Assembly (NCBI GenBank): GCA_003427395.1
Contig: BFEA01000268.1
Coordinates: 1,232,685 to 1,258,067 of the forward strand
Reading direction: 5' to 3'
Length of the DNA stretch: 25,383 nt
DNA from: Chara braunii
Lineage: Eukaryota; Streptophyta; Charophyceae; Charales; Characeae
Under the pieces are notes generated by a model. That model was given only the letters and a program-made list of their open reading frames with translations, was not told the origin of the DNA and made no database searches. The translations under genes and the position numbers were made by a program. Shown here one piece after another: positions 1 through 7,914 of this stretch (position 1 is its first letter; every line of letters starts with the position of its first letter).

Positions 1-44
1 GATTGATTTATTGATCTAATGATTGATTGATTGATTGATTGATC

Positions 45-99
<55 letters not shown>

Positions 100-111
100 T
101 GATTGATTGAT
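1..111. repeat. GATT tetranucleotide microsatellite
   Basis: This is a nearly pure tandem array of GATT, with rare GATC and GTTT interruptions, ending at GATTGATTGATGG. Its complement is AATC, the same motif that recurs as long AATC tracts near 12488-12510 and throughout 24920-25333. It is therefore probably one arm of the compound microsatellite family described at the right end of the window. No gene is visible in it. Confidence 0.95.
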
Positions 112-191
112 GGTTTTATTTTGTGTCAGTGCAGGCGACATCCCTTACCGATCAGCGGCGCCGGCGGTCCCCCACCGAACCAGTAGGACGA

Positions 192-388
192 GGGTTCAAC
201 GGGGTGTCAACGGGGTGTCGACGGGGTTTCAACGGGGTTTCAACGGGGTTTCAACTGGTTTCAACGGGGTTTCAACTGGTTTCAACGGGGTTTCAACTGG
301 TTTCAACGGGGTTTCAACTGGTTTCAACGGGGTTTCAACGGGGTTTCAACGGGAGCACGGTTCAACGGGGTTTCAATGGGAGTTCAAA
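192..388. repeat. TTTCAACGGGG / TTTCAACTGG minisatellite upstream of the hAT gene
   Basis: The tract is built from the 11-bp unit TTTCAACGGGG, with flanking variants such as GTGTCAACGGGG and TTCAATGGG. In the middle an 11-bp unit alternates with the 10-bp unit TTTCAACTGG at least four times, giving a 21-bp higher-order period. It ends about 27 bp before the hAT start codon. Similar motifs recur in both orientations at 7590-7862. Subterminal short repeats bound by transposase are known for hAT elements (the AAACGG motifs of Ac, for example), so a binding role is conceivable. That role is inference, and an unrelated minisatellite is equally possible. Small reading frames across the tract are by-products of the repeat. 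Confidence 0.9.
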
Positions 389-414
389 GGGCGTGACTTT
401 AAGGGGGGTTCACA

Positions 415-1107
415 ATGCCGCGTAAACAGACGCGCGAACATGAGCCTGCGCCCGAACATGTGCAGCAGGATTATAGGCACAAATCTGTTGTGTACCGTTA
501 CATTGTTGTCGGCCTGAAGGTCGACAACAAGGGGGTTAATATGCTACGGTGCACCTTCTGCAATAAGGTGTTTCAGGGAACCCAATTCTACGCAACGAAA
601 CACTTCACCCAGCAGAATTATTGCAAGAAGGTGTTCGATGATGCATTGTACCAGATTGCGCAGAAATGCACACACCGCTTCGAGGCCGATCAGGTAGAGA
701 GGGTGCGGCGTTTCGCACACGAGTGTGGTCTCGATGTCCCGCGGTCAGGTGCGATGGGTGGCGAGGCGGAGCGTCCTGCACAGGGTGTGGGCGAGGGAGA
801 GGATACCGAGCATTATGCGGAGGGAGGTATTGCAAGATATGGGGAGGGTGCGGGTGCCGCGGAGGAGGACGAGGCAGACATTGACCTAGAGGTTGGTGTG
901 GCTGAGGGGGAGCGGACACCGAGGGGAGAGGGGGGCGTGCCGAAGTCCGATCCGATGGCTCATCAGAGGGCGGTGGACTGGGAGCGGAAGTGCGGGAAGA
1001 AGGTCGTCCCGCCTGAGACGACATGCACGCCGAGTTCTTCGAAGAGTGCTGTTCCTGATAGAGCAAGCACGCCGGCTTCTTTGAAGAGGAAGGAGGGGGG
1101 TGCATAG
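415..1107 (+). CDS. BED-type zinc-finger N-terminal segment of hAT transposase
   Basis: This 230-residue segment carries a BED-like finger with C46-x2-C49-x13-H63-x6-C70, the usual N-terminal DNA-binding module of plant hAT transposases. Residues 110-230 are rich in Gly and Glu and then become basic and Ser-rich, and are probably a disordered linker. The segment ends at TAG 1105-1107, but the same frame stays open through 1108-1149 into the DUF659 segment, so this is a premature stop and not a natural terminus. The ATG at 415 is the first in frame after the minisatellite and has A at -3. It could be a separate short protein if the stop is real and functional, but domain order argues that it is the front of one transposase. 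Confidence 0.8.
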   Translation: MPRKQTREHEPAPEHVQQDYRHKSVVYRYIVVGLKVDNKGVNMLRCTFCNKVFQGTQFYATKHFTQQNYCKKVFDDALYQIAQKCTHRFEADQVERVRRFAHECGLDVPRSGAMGGEAERPAQGVGEGEDTEHYAEGGIARYGEGAGAAEEDEADIDLEVGVAEGERTPRGEGGVPKSDPMAHQRAVDWERKCGKKVVPPETTCTPSSSKSAVPDRASTPASLKRKEGGA

Positions 1108-1149
1108 CTTTCTGGCACCAGTGCAGGGAAGAGGCTACGGCAACAGAAA

Positions 1150-2217
1150 ATGACGGACACGTATGGTGGCGAGTGGATTGGTGAGTGGAGGAAGGTATTC
1201 TTTCGCTGGGTGTATTCCAGCGGGATTACCTTCAATGCCTTCCGCAACATGCCGTACCGAGACCTCCAGCAGGTTGCTCTTCGGCAACCTGGTGGAGCAC
1301 CTCTTCCCGTGCTTCCATCCCACAGCGAGATTGCAGACATGCGAACTGTGGAGATCCACCGCGAGCAGTTGGCGGAGGAGTTGGAGGAGGTTAGGCAGCC
1401 ATTATGGGTGAGTGGCGCCACGCTCCTCTCTAACGGGAGGAAGTCACGAGATGGGCGACCGATCGTGAACTTCCTCGTAGCTGGGTCTCGGGGGGTCGTC
1501 ATGTACATGACGATCAATCGAGAGGGGGAGCCGGACGATGCGGTGCACGTCCTGCAGAGATGGGTCGCCATCTTTCATGATTTCAGATTCGGTGGCCCAC
1601 AGCGGGTCAATGCTATTTGCACTGACTCCGCCTCTGCATACGTGGGGGCTGCGAGGGCTTTGGCCTTGCCATTTATGCCCCCTGAGTTGAGGAGGATCAC
1701 TTGGCTCCCGTGTTGCGTCCATGTCTGCAACAAGTTGTTGTCAGACATTGGCACGATCTGCACCTCTTTCGTGGATACGATCACGCGTGCCCGAGTTCAG
1801 GTGGTGTTTTTCAAAACCCACCAGGCCGCTCTCAGCTTCTTTCGGAAGCGGAGCGCGGCGTTGGGCCTCGTGCTTTCATGCGAGACGCGCTTTGCGTCCG
1901 TGTACTCCATGTTGGAGAGGCTGCTCGCTCTGCAGGATTGTTTGCAGGGCATGATGACAGCGGAGGATGGTCGGGCTTGGGCTAGGATCCCGTGGTCCCC
2001 CGACGTTCGCGACATGGCGCGTTGGGTGCGCCGACAAATCAGGTGGTCCCCTTGGTGGGAGAGGATGCATGCCATCAAGCACGTCATGGATCCTGTCATG
2101 GACTTGCTGAGGAAGATGGACCATGGCGGGCAGTTCATGTCCCTCGTTGTAGAGTGGACCCGGGATCTTGCACGCCTTGTGCGGGACGCTTGCATTCCTC
2201 TTGGCCAGTCCTTTTAG
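1150..2217 (+). CDS. DUF659 / hAT catalytic core segment
   Basis: This 355-residue segment is open in the same frame from 1108. It matches the DUF659 region of plant hAT transposases: the RPIVNFLV stretch, ICTDSASAYVGAA with the second catalytic Asp (codon at 1624-1626), the CCVH motif of the hAT C-x2-H signature (about residues 188-191), and ETRFASVYSMLERL, the conserved Arg-Phe motif of the helical insertion. The first catalytic Asp is expected in an S-D-G context but reads SNG, with AAC at 1432-1434. The adjacent Trp usually found there is Arg. The segment stops at TAG 2215-2217, yet homologous sequence continues immediately downstream in the same frame. It is confidently hAT; activity is doubtful. 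Confidence 0.85.
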   Translation: MTDTYGGEWIGEWRKVFFRWVYSSGITFNAFRNMPYRDLQQVALRQPGGAPLPVLPSHSEIADMRTVEIHREQLAEELEEVRQPLWVSGATLLSNGRKSRDGRPIVNFLVAGSRGVVMYMTINREGEPDDAVHVLQRWVAIFHDFRFGGPQRVNAICTDSASAYVGAARALALPFMPPELRRITWLPCCVHVCNKLLSDIGTICTSFVDTITRARVQVVFFKTHQAALSFFRKRSAALGLVLSCETRFASVYSMLERLLALQDCLQGMMTAEDGRAWARIPWSPDVRDMARWVRRQIRWSPWWERMHAIKHVMDPVMDLLRKMDHGGQFMSLVVEWTRDLARLVRDACIPLGQSF

Positions 2218-2388
2218 GACCGTATCATGAGGCGTATGCAGGCCCGTATACAGCACATGATGGAGCCCGCACACTGCGCCGCGTTCTTACTGAACCCCCG
2301 TCGCCGGAATGTTCAGTACCTCTCCGCGCAGCTCGACCGGTACCACACTTGGCTTGTTCGACAAGCCAAGAGGTATCTGTTGTCTTAG
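2218..2388 (+). CDS. hAT transposase fragment between two TAG codons
   Basis: This 56-codon fragment lies between the TAGs at 2215 and 2386 and is in frame with both neighbours. It contains AHCAAFLLNPRRRN, the equivalent of the conserved hAT 'H-A-A-x-x-LNPR' segment that precedes the dimerisation domain. The fragment has no plausible start codon context of its own. It shows that the upstream stop falls within homologous sequence, so it represents a break in one gene and not a gene boundary. Confidence 0.75.
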   Translation, partial: DRIMRRMQARIQHMMEPAHCAAFLLNPRRRNVQYLSAQLDRYHTWLVRQAKRYLLS

Positions 2389-2451
2389 ACGGGCCACGAC
2401 GAGTCGAGTGGTCGTTACCTTGAGGTATGTTGGCACTTCGAGGACTTTCAC

Positions 2452-5157
2452 ATGCAGCAGGGTAGGTATGGGTCTTGGGGCGGGGCAGAGGGGCGCGCTC
2501 GAGAGAGTAGTTGCATCGGAGACAGCGAGACGTTGGAGTGTGCGTCGTGGTGGTCTCAGTACGGGGGAGACGCGCCCGATTTACAGCATTGCGCTCTTCG
2601 TTTGATGCACATGTGGTCCTGCGCCTCTCCATCGGAGAGGAACTGGGCGGTCCACGAGGGCATCCATACGAAGAAGCGTAATCAGTTGGCCTTCGAGAAG
2701 GTCGTTCATCTTGTTGAGATCACCGCAAATGTGCGGTTGATGGAGTATAGACGTGCAGGTTGTGGATACGTCCTCCCTTGGCAGCGAGACGAGGGCATGC
2801 TTGAAGCTCAAGCGGGATTGGACGTGGAGCCTGTGCGCTCGGGGACGAGGAGTGGGAAGACGGAGGAGGAGATCAAGGAGCAGGCTGCCCTCATTGCGCG
2901 CGATCCCATTGGGTCTTCTGCGCCGCCCCTTGTTGAGTCTGTTTTTTATGCTCGTGTGACTATCTTCTGCCCATACCCCAGGGACGATGACTCTGCGGAC
3001 GAGAGGGAGTCGGAAGTAGCGGACGACCCGATGCTTCCCATCCCGCGTGAGATTGATGAGTTGCACGAGGGGGGCGACGTGCGTGACGAGAGGACGCACA
3101 CCGCGCGGAGGGCGGAAGACCAGCGAGACATGGATATGATGGGGGGCGAGGAGTTTTGGGGATCTTTCGGGGGCACGGAGGAGAGATCACCCACTGCCGC
3201 GCGGGAGGATACGCGTCCTCGCACGACCTTGCGGGAGGAGACGCCTGCTCCCATGACTGTGAGTGAGGAGCCGGGTCCTGCCACGACAACGCGGGAGCGG
3301 ACGACTGTTTCATCGACCGCGGAGGAGCAGACGCCTGCTCCTACGACCACGCGAGAGCAAACGATTATTCCCGCTACGCAGTCCGGACCCTCATCCCCAT
3401 CGCCTCTTTCGCGTCATTTTATCCCAGGATTCCCAGCATCCGCTCCGCCCGCTCCCGTTCGGCGTGATGAGCGCCCACCTGCACCGGTTGGGAGGGAGGA
3501 CTTGGGATCCTCGTTGCGCATCGGCGGGCATGGATCATTGTTTAGCGTAGCCCGTCAGCTCCTTTTGCACACGCGTGCATCGAGCGACTTGGGGGAGATG
3601 GGTGTTCATAGCGGGGCACCACCGGTGGAGGAGAGGGAGAGACAAGCAGAGGAGCACGGAGCCGCCGGAGCGGGCGGAGTTGAGGGTATTCGGGGTATGG
3701 AGGAGGAGGTAGCTGGAGTAGTGGGGGGCGTGGTGGAGGTAGATGATGGTGCGCACGTCGAGAGAGAGGAGGCCATGGCGAGGGTTGATGATGATGACGA
3801 TGAGGGAGAGGAGGCCATGACGAGGGACTATGAGGTAGAGGAGGCTGTGGCAGGGGTAGAGGAGAGCGTGGCAGGGATAGATGATGGTGATGCCCAGGTT
3901 GAGATGGAGGAGGATGTGGTGAGGGCAGATGCTGCTGCGTTGGTTGGGGGAGAGGAGGGTGTGGTAGGGGGGGACGTCGCCCATGGTAGAGGAGAGGGAG
4001 GCGGTGACCTTGACCCGATCATCCAGCGTTTCGTCGATGACGAGATGGGTCCCGCACTAGCGGGTTTGACCCTGAACACGAGGAGGGCACTGGGGGCGTC
4101 GCCATCAGGACAGAGGGGGGCGTCAGGGCTGGGGATGGGGGATTTCATGGACATGTCTTTGGGGGATCCGCCCACCCCTGGTCACGCAGAGAGAGAGGAT
4201 GTGGCGCGTGCCCTAGCGGCCACTGGGTACACCACAGAGGAGATCGAGCAGGCATTTGCAGGACGCTCCGGGAGAGAGACTGACACGCTTCAGCAGGGTT
4301 GCGAGGAGGTAGTAGAGCAGCCACAGGAGGAGCGTGAGGATGCACCCCCAGCAGATATCCCCGGAGGGAGCAGTTTGCTGGTACCGTTAACAGGCTTGCA
4401 GATGACGACGACGATGCGGCCAGTTCGACCGTGTGTGCAGGGGTCAGGTCCTGGGGAGGAGGCATTTGTTCAGGTACCACTGGTCATAGTCGTGGATTTA
4501 GGATCTGAGGCAGTTCTTCATACACCGGTTACTGGGCGGCGAGCTCCTCAGGATACAGCTCGCCCATTGGATTTCGCGAAGCTCGCACGGGCTGTTGTGC
4601 GTGACGTGACGCGGCGGGAGGACACCGACCCTAGCAGACCACTTATGCCACCTCCTCCTCCGAGATCACGTCACAGCGATTCCCCCTCGACACCAGTCGG
4701 TCGGCCCCCCCGTTTACCATCCACGCCCACCAGACCTAGGGTTCGTGACACGACGGCCGTAGGGAGCCTCCCTCTTGACACGTCGCTATTCGGGAAGATG
4801 GATATCAACCTGGACTCCATACGTCGGGTCACAGTGCACACTGCACGACAGCAGCCAGGTTTGGGTGGGGCTGACACCGGGAGGGGTGCGCCGAGGGAGG
4901 TCATGGCGGCAGTATCTCAGCCGCGAGATGTTCGCGGGGTTGGACAGGCCGGGTGTACCTTGCAGGCCGCTTTGGCAGCCGCAGCACGTGTTGTGCGTGA
5001 GCAGACTTCGCACAGGAGCGGAGTCGCTCGTACGAGTTCCGTGCCTCAGATGATGCCTACCACGGGGGATGCCGCGTTGGAGGAGTCTTCTGGAGCCGAG
5101 GGGTTGGAGATGCCGCGCGGTTTTCGTTGTGAGAAGACAGTCGCAGAGGTGACTTAG
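2452..5157 (+). CDS. hAT C-terminal dimerisation domain plus long acidic extension
   Basis: The frame is open from 2389. About residues 33-98 (2548-2745) match the hAT dimerisation domain: WWSQYGGD, then SPSERNW, which carries the conserved third acidic residue (Glu), then IHTKKRNQL. Known plant hAT proteins usually end within some tens of residues of this point. Here the frame continues for about 800 more residues: a decapeptide array (3184-3363), a Pro/Arg-rich stretch, an acidic block with runs of Asp and Glu repeats (about 3700-3980), and Pro/Thr-rich tracts near 4640-4740. I recognise no domain in the extension. It may be disordered, or it may be a second coding unit fused to or captured by the element. 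The frame ends at TAG 5155-5157 and continues beyond it. Confidence 0.75.
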   Translation: MQQGRYGSWGGAEGRARESSCIGDSETLECASWWSQYGGDAPDLQHCALRLMHMWSCASPSERNWAVHEGIHTKKRNQLAFEKVVHLVEITANVRLMEYRRAGCGYVLPWQRDEGMLEAQAGLDVEPVRSGTRSGKTEEEIKEQAALIARDPIGSSAPPLVESVFYARVTIFCPYPRDDDSADERESEVADDPMLPIPREIDELHEGGDVRDERTHTARRAEDQRDMDMMGGEEFWGSFGGTEERSPTAAREDTRPRTTLREETPAPMTVSEEPGPATTTRERTTVSSTAEEQTPAPTTTREQTIIPATQSGPSSPSPLSRHFIPGFPASAPPAPVRRDERPPAPVGREDLGSSLRIGGHGSLFSVARQLLLHTRASSDLGEMGVHSGAPPVEERERQAEEHGAAGAGGVEGIRGMEEEVAGVVGGVVEVDDGAHVEREEAMARVDDDDDEGEEAMTRDYEVEEAVAGVEESVAGIDDGDAQVEMEEDVVRADAAALVGGEEGVVGGDVAHGRGEGGGDLDPIIQRFVDDEMGPALAGLTLNTRRALGASPSGQRGASGLGMGDFMDMSLGDPPTPGHAEREDVARALAATGYTTEEIEQAFAGRSGRETDTLQQGCEEVVEQPQEEREDAPPADIPGGSSLLVPLTGLQMTTTMRPVRPCVQGSGPGEEAFVQVPLVIVVDLGSEAVLHTPVTGRRAPQDTARPLDFAKLARAVVRDVTRREDTDPSRPLMPPPPPRSRHSDSPSTPVGRPPRLPSTPTRPRVRDTTAVGSLPLDTSLFGKMDINLDSIRRVTVHTARQQPGLGGADTGRGAPREVMAAVSQPRDVRGVGQAGCTLQAALAAAARVVREQTSHRSGVARTSSVPQMMPTTGDAALEESSGAEGLEMPRGFRCEKTVAEVT
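3184..3363 (+). repeat. Decapeptide repeat array in the hAT extension
   Basis: Six consecutive 10-residue (30-bp) units fill this stretch without gaps. They are Thr/Pro-rich with a charged end, as in RPRTTLREET and PAPTTTREQT. The units differ at many positions but keep exact length, so the 30-bp period is preserved while sequence has drifted. The array is predicted to be extended or disordered. Nothing known ties it to transposition. Confidence 0.75.
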
Positions 5158-5574
5158 GTGAGTGCTAGGCTTGTTCGGGTAAGGACGGGGGCTGCCCATG
5201 TGACCGTGGTGGAGGACGATCCCGAGACGGAGCCTGCACGTGAGGAGGCCCCACAGGAGGGTGACGAGTACAGGGACGATGAGGAGTGTGAGGAGGAGGA
5301 GAGCGACAACGGGGATGATGACAGCTACCATGACGAAGACGACGAGCCCTCCCCTCCACCGCGGCATGGTTCTCGTAGACGACGTGGCTCTCGTAGAGGA
5401 CATGATGACGTAGACGACCCGTCCTCTCCAGGGCGGCGGGAGACGAGAAGTCGGAGGAGGCGAGGGTCATCCGTTGCGACAGCGCCGGGGCGAGGGAGTG
5501 TTTCGTCGACACGCAGCACGAGTGGGGCGAGGCAGAGAGGCAGTGGTAAGGGGAAGGGAAGTCGACGGTATTGA
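5158..5574 (+). CDS. Acidic-then-basic tail of the hAT frame
   Basis: This 138-codon segment continues the hAT frame after the TAG at 5155 and ends at the only non-TAG stop, TGA at 5572-5574. It has no ATG near its beginning (it would need GTG), which argues against an independent gene. The first half is very acidic (DDEECEEEESDNGDDD region). The second half is Arg/Ser-rich with clusters such as RRRRGS and SRRGHDD, resembling nuclear-localisation or nucleic-acid-contacting tails. I recognise no folded domain. It is most likely the true C-terminus of the long transposase fusion. Confidence 0.6.
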   Translation: MSARLVRVRTGAAHVTVVEDDPETEPAREEAPQEGDEYRDDEECEEEESDNGDDDSYHDEDDEPSPPPRHGSRRRRGSRRGHDDVDDPSSPGRRETRSRRRRGSSVATAPGRGSVSSTRSTSGARQRGSGKGKGSRRY

Positions 5575-6090
5575 CAGCTTCGTTCCCCTTCCAGTGCTTC
5601 CACGACGCCTTTATGTTGTTTGTGCTTAGTGTTCTGACGTTGTTGTATATTGTTTAGGATGATATACATATAGTTAGGTTTTAGGGACTTCGGACCAGTT
5701 CATGGACTTCAGCATGCAGGTAGACTGGGTAGTGTCATCGACAGTGTTTGTTTGTTTCGTTTTTCAGTTTATGTACGTCGTTTTCATATTGTTTTTTAGT
5801 TATTGGGTTTTTGGTAGAGGTGGGACTTCATTCTGACTTGTCGTTTTACGTAGATATTTGTTAGGGTTTTATTTTCAGCTTTATTAGTTAGCGGTGTAGG
5901 CTGCATATCATCGGTGTACGGCCCTGTGCGACTCGGCACGAGTGTCGCCGACACATTGTACCATGTGAGATGTATTTCATATTGGACTCCTATATGCGAC
6001 TTCGTCGGCACTTCGGCATGACTTTTGTATGACATTTCATGACTACTTTGTTTTCATTGTAGTTTCATGTTCTTCTATGCGGTTATTCTT
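5575..6090 (+). other. T-rich 3' flank of the hAT gene, no gene seen
   Basis: The composition switches from GC-rich coding sequence to T-rich DNA typical of a plant 3' untranslated or flanking region. The motif GACTTC recurs at about 5686, 5705, 5824 and 5998, with a related CACTTCGGCATGAC at about 6009. These could be subterminal repeats or chance. No convincing polyadenylation signal, terminal inverted repeat or reading frame stands out. Confidence 0.5.
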
Positions 6091-6213
6091 ATGTGTTTGT
6101 GTGTGTGTGTGTGTGTGTGTGCGTGCGTGCGTGTGTGTGTGGGTGGGTGTGGGTGTGGGTGTGGGAGTTTGTGTTTGTGTGTCTGGGCAGCCCTCCCCCA
6201 ACAATCATTCAAT
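6091..6213. repeat. GT microsatellite with CCCTCCCCCA / CAAT tail
   Basis: A GT-rich tract grades through GGGTGT variants into GGGCAGCCCTCCCCCAACAATCATTCAATTG. The same order (GT tract, a G-rich then CCCTCCCCCAC motif, then CAAT repeats) occurs at about 12404-12515, 24842-25020 and 25092-25170, so this is a decayed member of that compound module. It abuts the inverted LTR copy. Confidence 0.8.
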
Positions 6214-7505
6214 TGTTACGATCCTGGTCGTTTCCCAAGTGCAGTTCACAACGAAAGACAATGCCACCCAATTGCGAAAGAAATGAAAGCACTTGCAAAA
6301 AGATAAAGACCAGAGAAGAGAGGGGAAGAAGAAGAAGAAGAAGAAGAAGGAGAAGAAGAAGAAGAAGAAGACGAAGAAGACAAAGAAGAAGAAGACGAAG
6401 AAGAAGAAGTACACCAGCAAGACCAATGACAATTCCCCCCTTCTCTCTCCAACCTCCTCCTCTTCACCAATCTTATTCTTCTCTCAATAAAAATAATAAC
6501 CATGAATGGATGAACCAGAATCAATATCCGAAGTTCCCTCTTACTGCTGACTCAACTCCACAACAACAACAACAACAGCAACAACAACAACACCATAGCT
6601 ATGGCTTCCCTCCTTCAGCCTTCCCTCTTATGCACAGGCTGGCGGACTGATGAGGGCAATGCCCTCTTGTACAAAACACAACCCAAAGCAGTTACGGTGC
6701 TACCGATGTCCAAAGGAGTTGAAAGGACAACACAAGAGCAGCTATGCCGCTGCTGACTGGTCCTCCATGCCTGACTCTGCCTTGAGCTTCCTTGCTGCAG
6801 CGCTACCCCAACTGGGGCCTTCCGGATGCAGCGCCCAACAAGGTGATGAAGACGGTGTTCACCATAACCAGGTAAGTCCCTCAACACTCTCCTACCATGC
6901 CCCTTCTTCCTGCTCCTCAAGCTGGACTGCTCGCCATTGAGCTCCAGCGGTCCCTTCTCCCTCCAAGCAGCGTTGTACCTCCAGCGCTGTGCTCCAACAG
7001 CATGTCGCCAATCCTTGCACACCGCAAATGAGGAAGAGCTCTTTGCTCTTCCTGGAGATATAGCGGCCTATTGGTCTCCTGGGCGGTGACTTCCTAGGCC
7101 GAGTGGCCTCCCTCTCAGAGGGAAACATCATTGCAGTCTCTGCTATCCTCCGGACAGGCCCTAGACCCGGGCTACTTGGACTACCGGCCTACCTCTAACC
7201 TACAGCCTACTGCTACTGGGCCTCTAAAAATGCCAAGCTTTTATCTTCTTCTGCTCGGCCTTCAGTACCCGACACTCATACCACTACTCGAGCGGTACCG
7301 GCCTACCTGCTACTCGAGTGTTTCCCCCCTGCTCGAAGTGTCGCGGGCCTACCCCCGCTACTTGACTGTCTACCCCCCCTTCAACCTTGACACTCACGGC
7401 CACAGGTAAGTACTGGCCTTGCGGGGCCTTGCAAACGATGTACCCTTGTGGGTCACGCACACTCAACCGACATGCAAAGCAGCAAGCACGCACACACACA
7501 CACAG
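6214..7505 (-). mobile_element. Truncated solo LTR (copy A), inverted relative to the main element
   Basis: Read on the minus strand, this copy matches the 5' LTR at 14554-15953. It begins here with TGTTACGATCCTGGTC, the complement of the LTR 3' end, and passes in the same order through the GAA tract (about 6326-6408), the CAA tract (about 6560-6592), the LTR hairpin (7032-7052) and the acaggtaagta segment near 7403. Similarity fades around 7505, so about 90 bp of the LTR 5' end plus an internal stretch are missing. No internal element sequence is attached at 6213, which points to a solo or recombined LTR. The sequence differs from copies B and C more than those two differ from each other. 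Confidence 0.85.
6326..6410. repeat. GAA/GAC trinucleotide tract within LTR copy A
   Basis: This imperfect GAA repeat is the complement of the CTT tracts at about 15797-15841 and 23994-24036 in LTR copies B and C. It therefore belongs to the LTR and is not an independent microsatellite. Poly-Lys/Glu reading frames across it are artefacts. Confidence 0.9.
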
Positions 7506-7589
7506 GCATGGAAATCACTGCAAGGGGACACGGCGATGCGGCCTCAGTCGCGGGCGCAGCCCTAGTTGTTCGCTTTCCCGTCAAACGAC

Positions 7590-7862
7590 GAAGCCGTTCA
7601 ACGGGGATTTAACGGAGTTGAATCCATTCAACGGGGATTCAACTCCCGTTCAACGGGTTCAACGGGGATAGAACGGACGGGGTAGGAGATAAACCCCTGT
7701 TTTTTCGGTTCATGTCGCCTGCGCCGCGTGCCCGGCAGCCGTTGCGCGCGGTCCGTGGAACAACGGGAACCGGTCGTTGAATCGTTCAACGGGGATTCAA
7801 CTCCGGTCTTGTGCCCGTTCAACGGGTACAACGGAGTTGAAAAAATCCCGTTGATAGTTGAA
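7590..7862. repeat. Second TTCAACGGGG repeat field, both orientations
   Basis: The motif TTCAACGGGG(A) appears at about 7595, 7627, 7658 and 7785. Complementary forms (GGAGTTGAA, CCCGTTGATAGTTGAA) lie among them, for example in CGTTCAACGGGGATTCAACTCC. It shares the TTCAACGGGG core with the tract at 192-388, which lies on the other side of the hAT gene. It may be the matching subterminal region of a hAT element enlarged by the LTR insertion, or a dispersed satellite. A short unrelated stretch at about 7690-7770 separates two sub-blocks. The flanking 7506-7589 and 7863-7904 contain nothing I can identify. Confidence 0.65.
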
Positions 7863-7914
7863 TGGACACACAGGCCCCAGTTAGGCGCAAGGGGGACAAG
7901 AGGTAGACGAACCC

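Larger units (their letters stand above)
415..5574 (+). pseudogene. hAT-superfamily transposase, one 1720-codon frame with four in-frame TAG codons
   Basis: One continuous frame runs from ATG (A at -3) to TGA at 5572-5574. It is broken only by TAG at 1105-1107 (codon 231), 2215-2217 (601), 2386-2388 (658) and 5155-5157 (1581). In order it carries a BED-like zinc finger, a DUF659/hAT catalytic core and a hAT C-terminal dimerisation domain, then a very long low-complexity acidic extension. Such transposases act in the nucleus, cutting and rejoining DNA at the element ends. The first catalytic Asp position reads Asn, so this copy is probably inactive. No terminal inverted repeats or 8-bp target duplication could be identified by eye. 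The four stops could be decay (CAG to TAG by C-to-T change) or, less likely, read through. The individual open segments are listed separately. Confidence 0.85.

Noticed and set aside
126-136. CAGTGCAGGCG as a hAT-type terminal sequence
   Set aside because: No inverted partner was found downstream of the gene or near 7870.
107-517. Open frame of 136 codons with repeated GFNGVSTGF-like peptides
   Set aside because: It is translated from the minisatellite and overlaps the true hAT frame; an overlapping frame (123-425) gives a similar artefact.
3535-3984. Long minus-strand frames opposite the acidic hAT extension
   Set aside because: Mirror of Asp/Glu/Gly-rich codons; composition explains the absence of stops.
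6205-6650. Poly-Lys, poly-Phe, poly-Arg frames over the GAA tract
   Set aside because: Products of a trinucleotide repeat inside an LTR.
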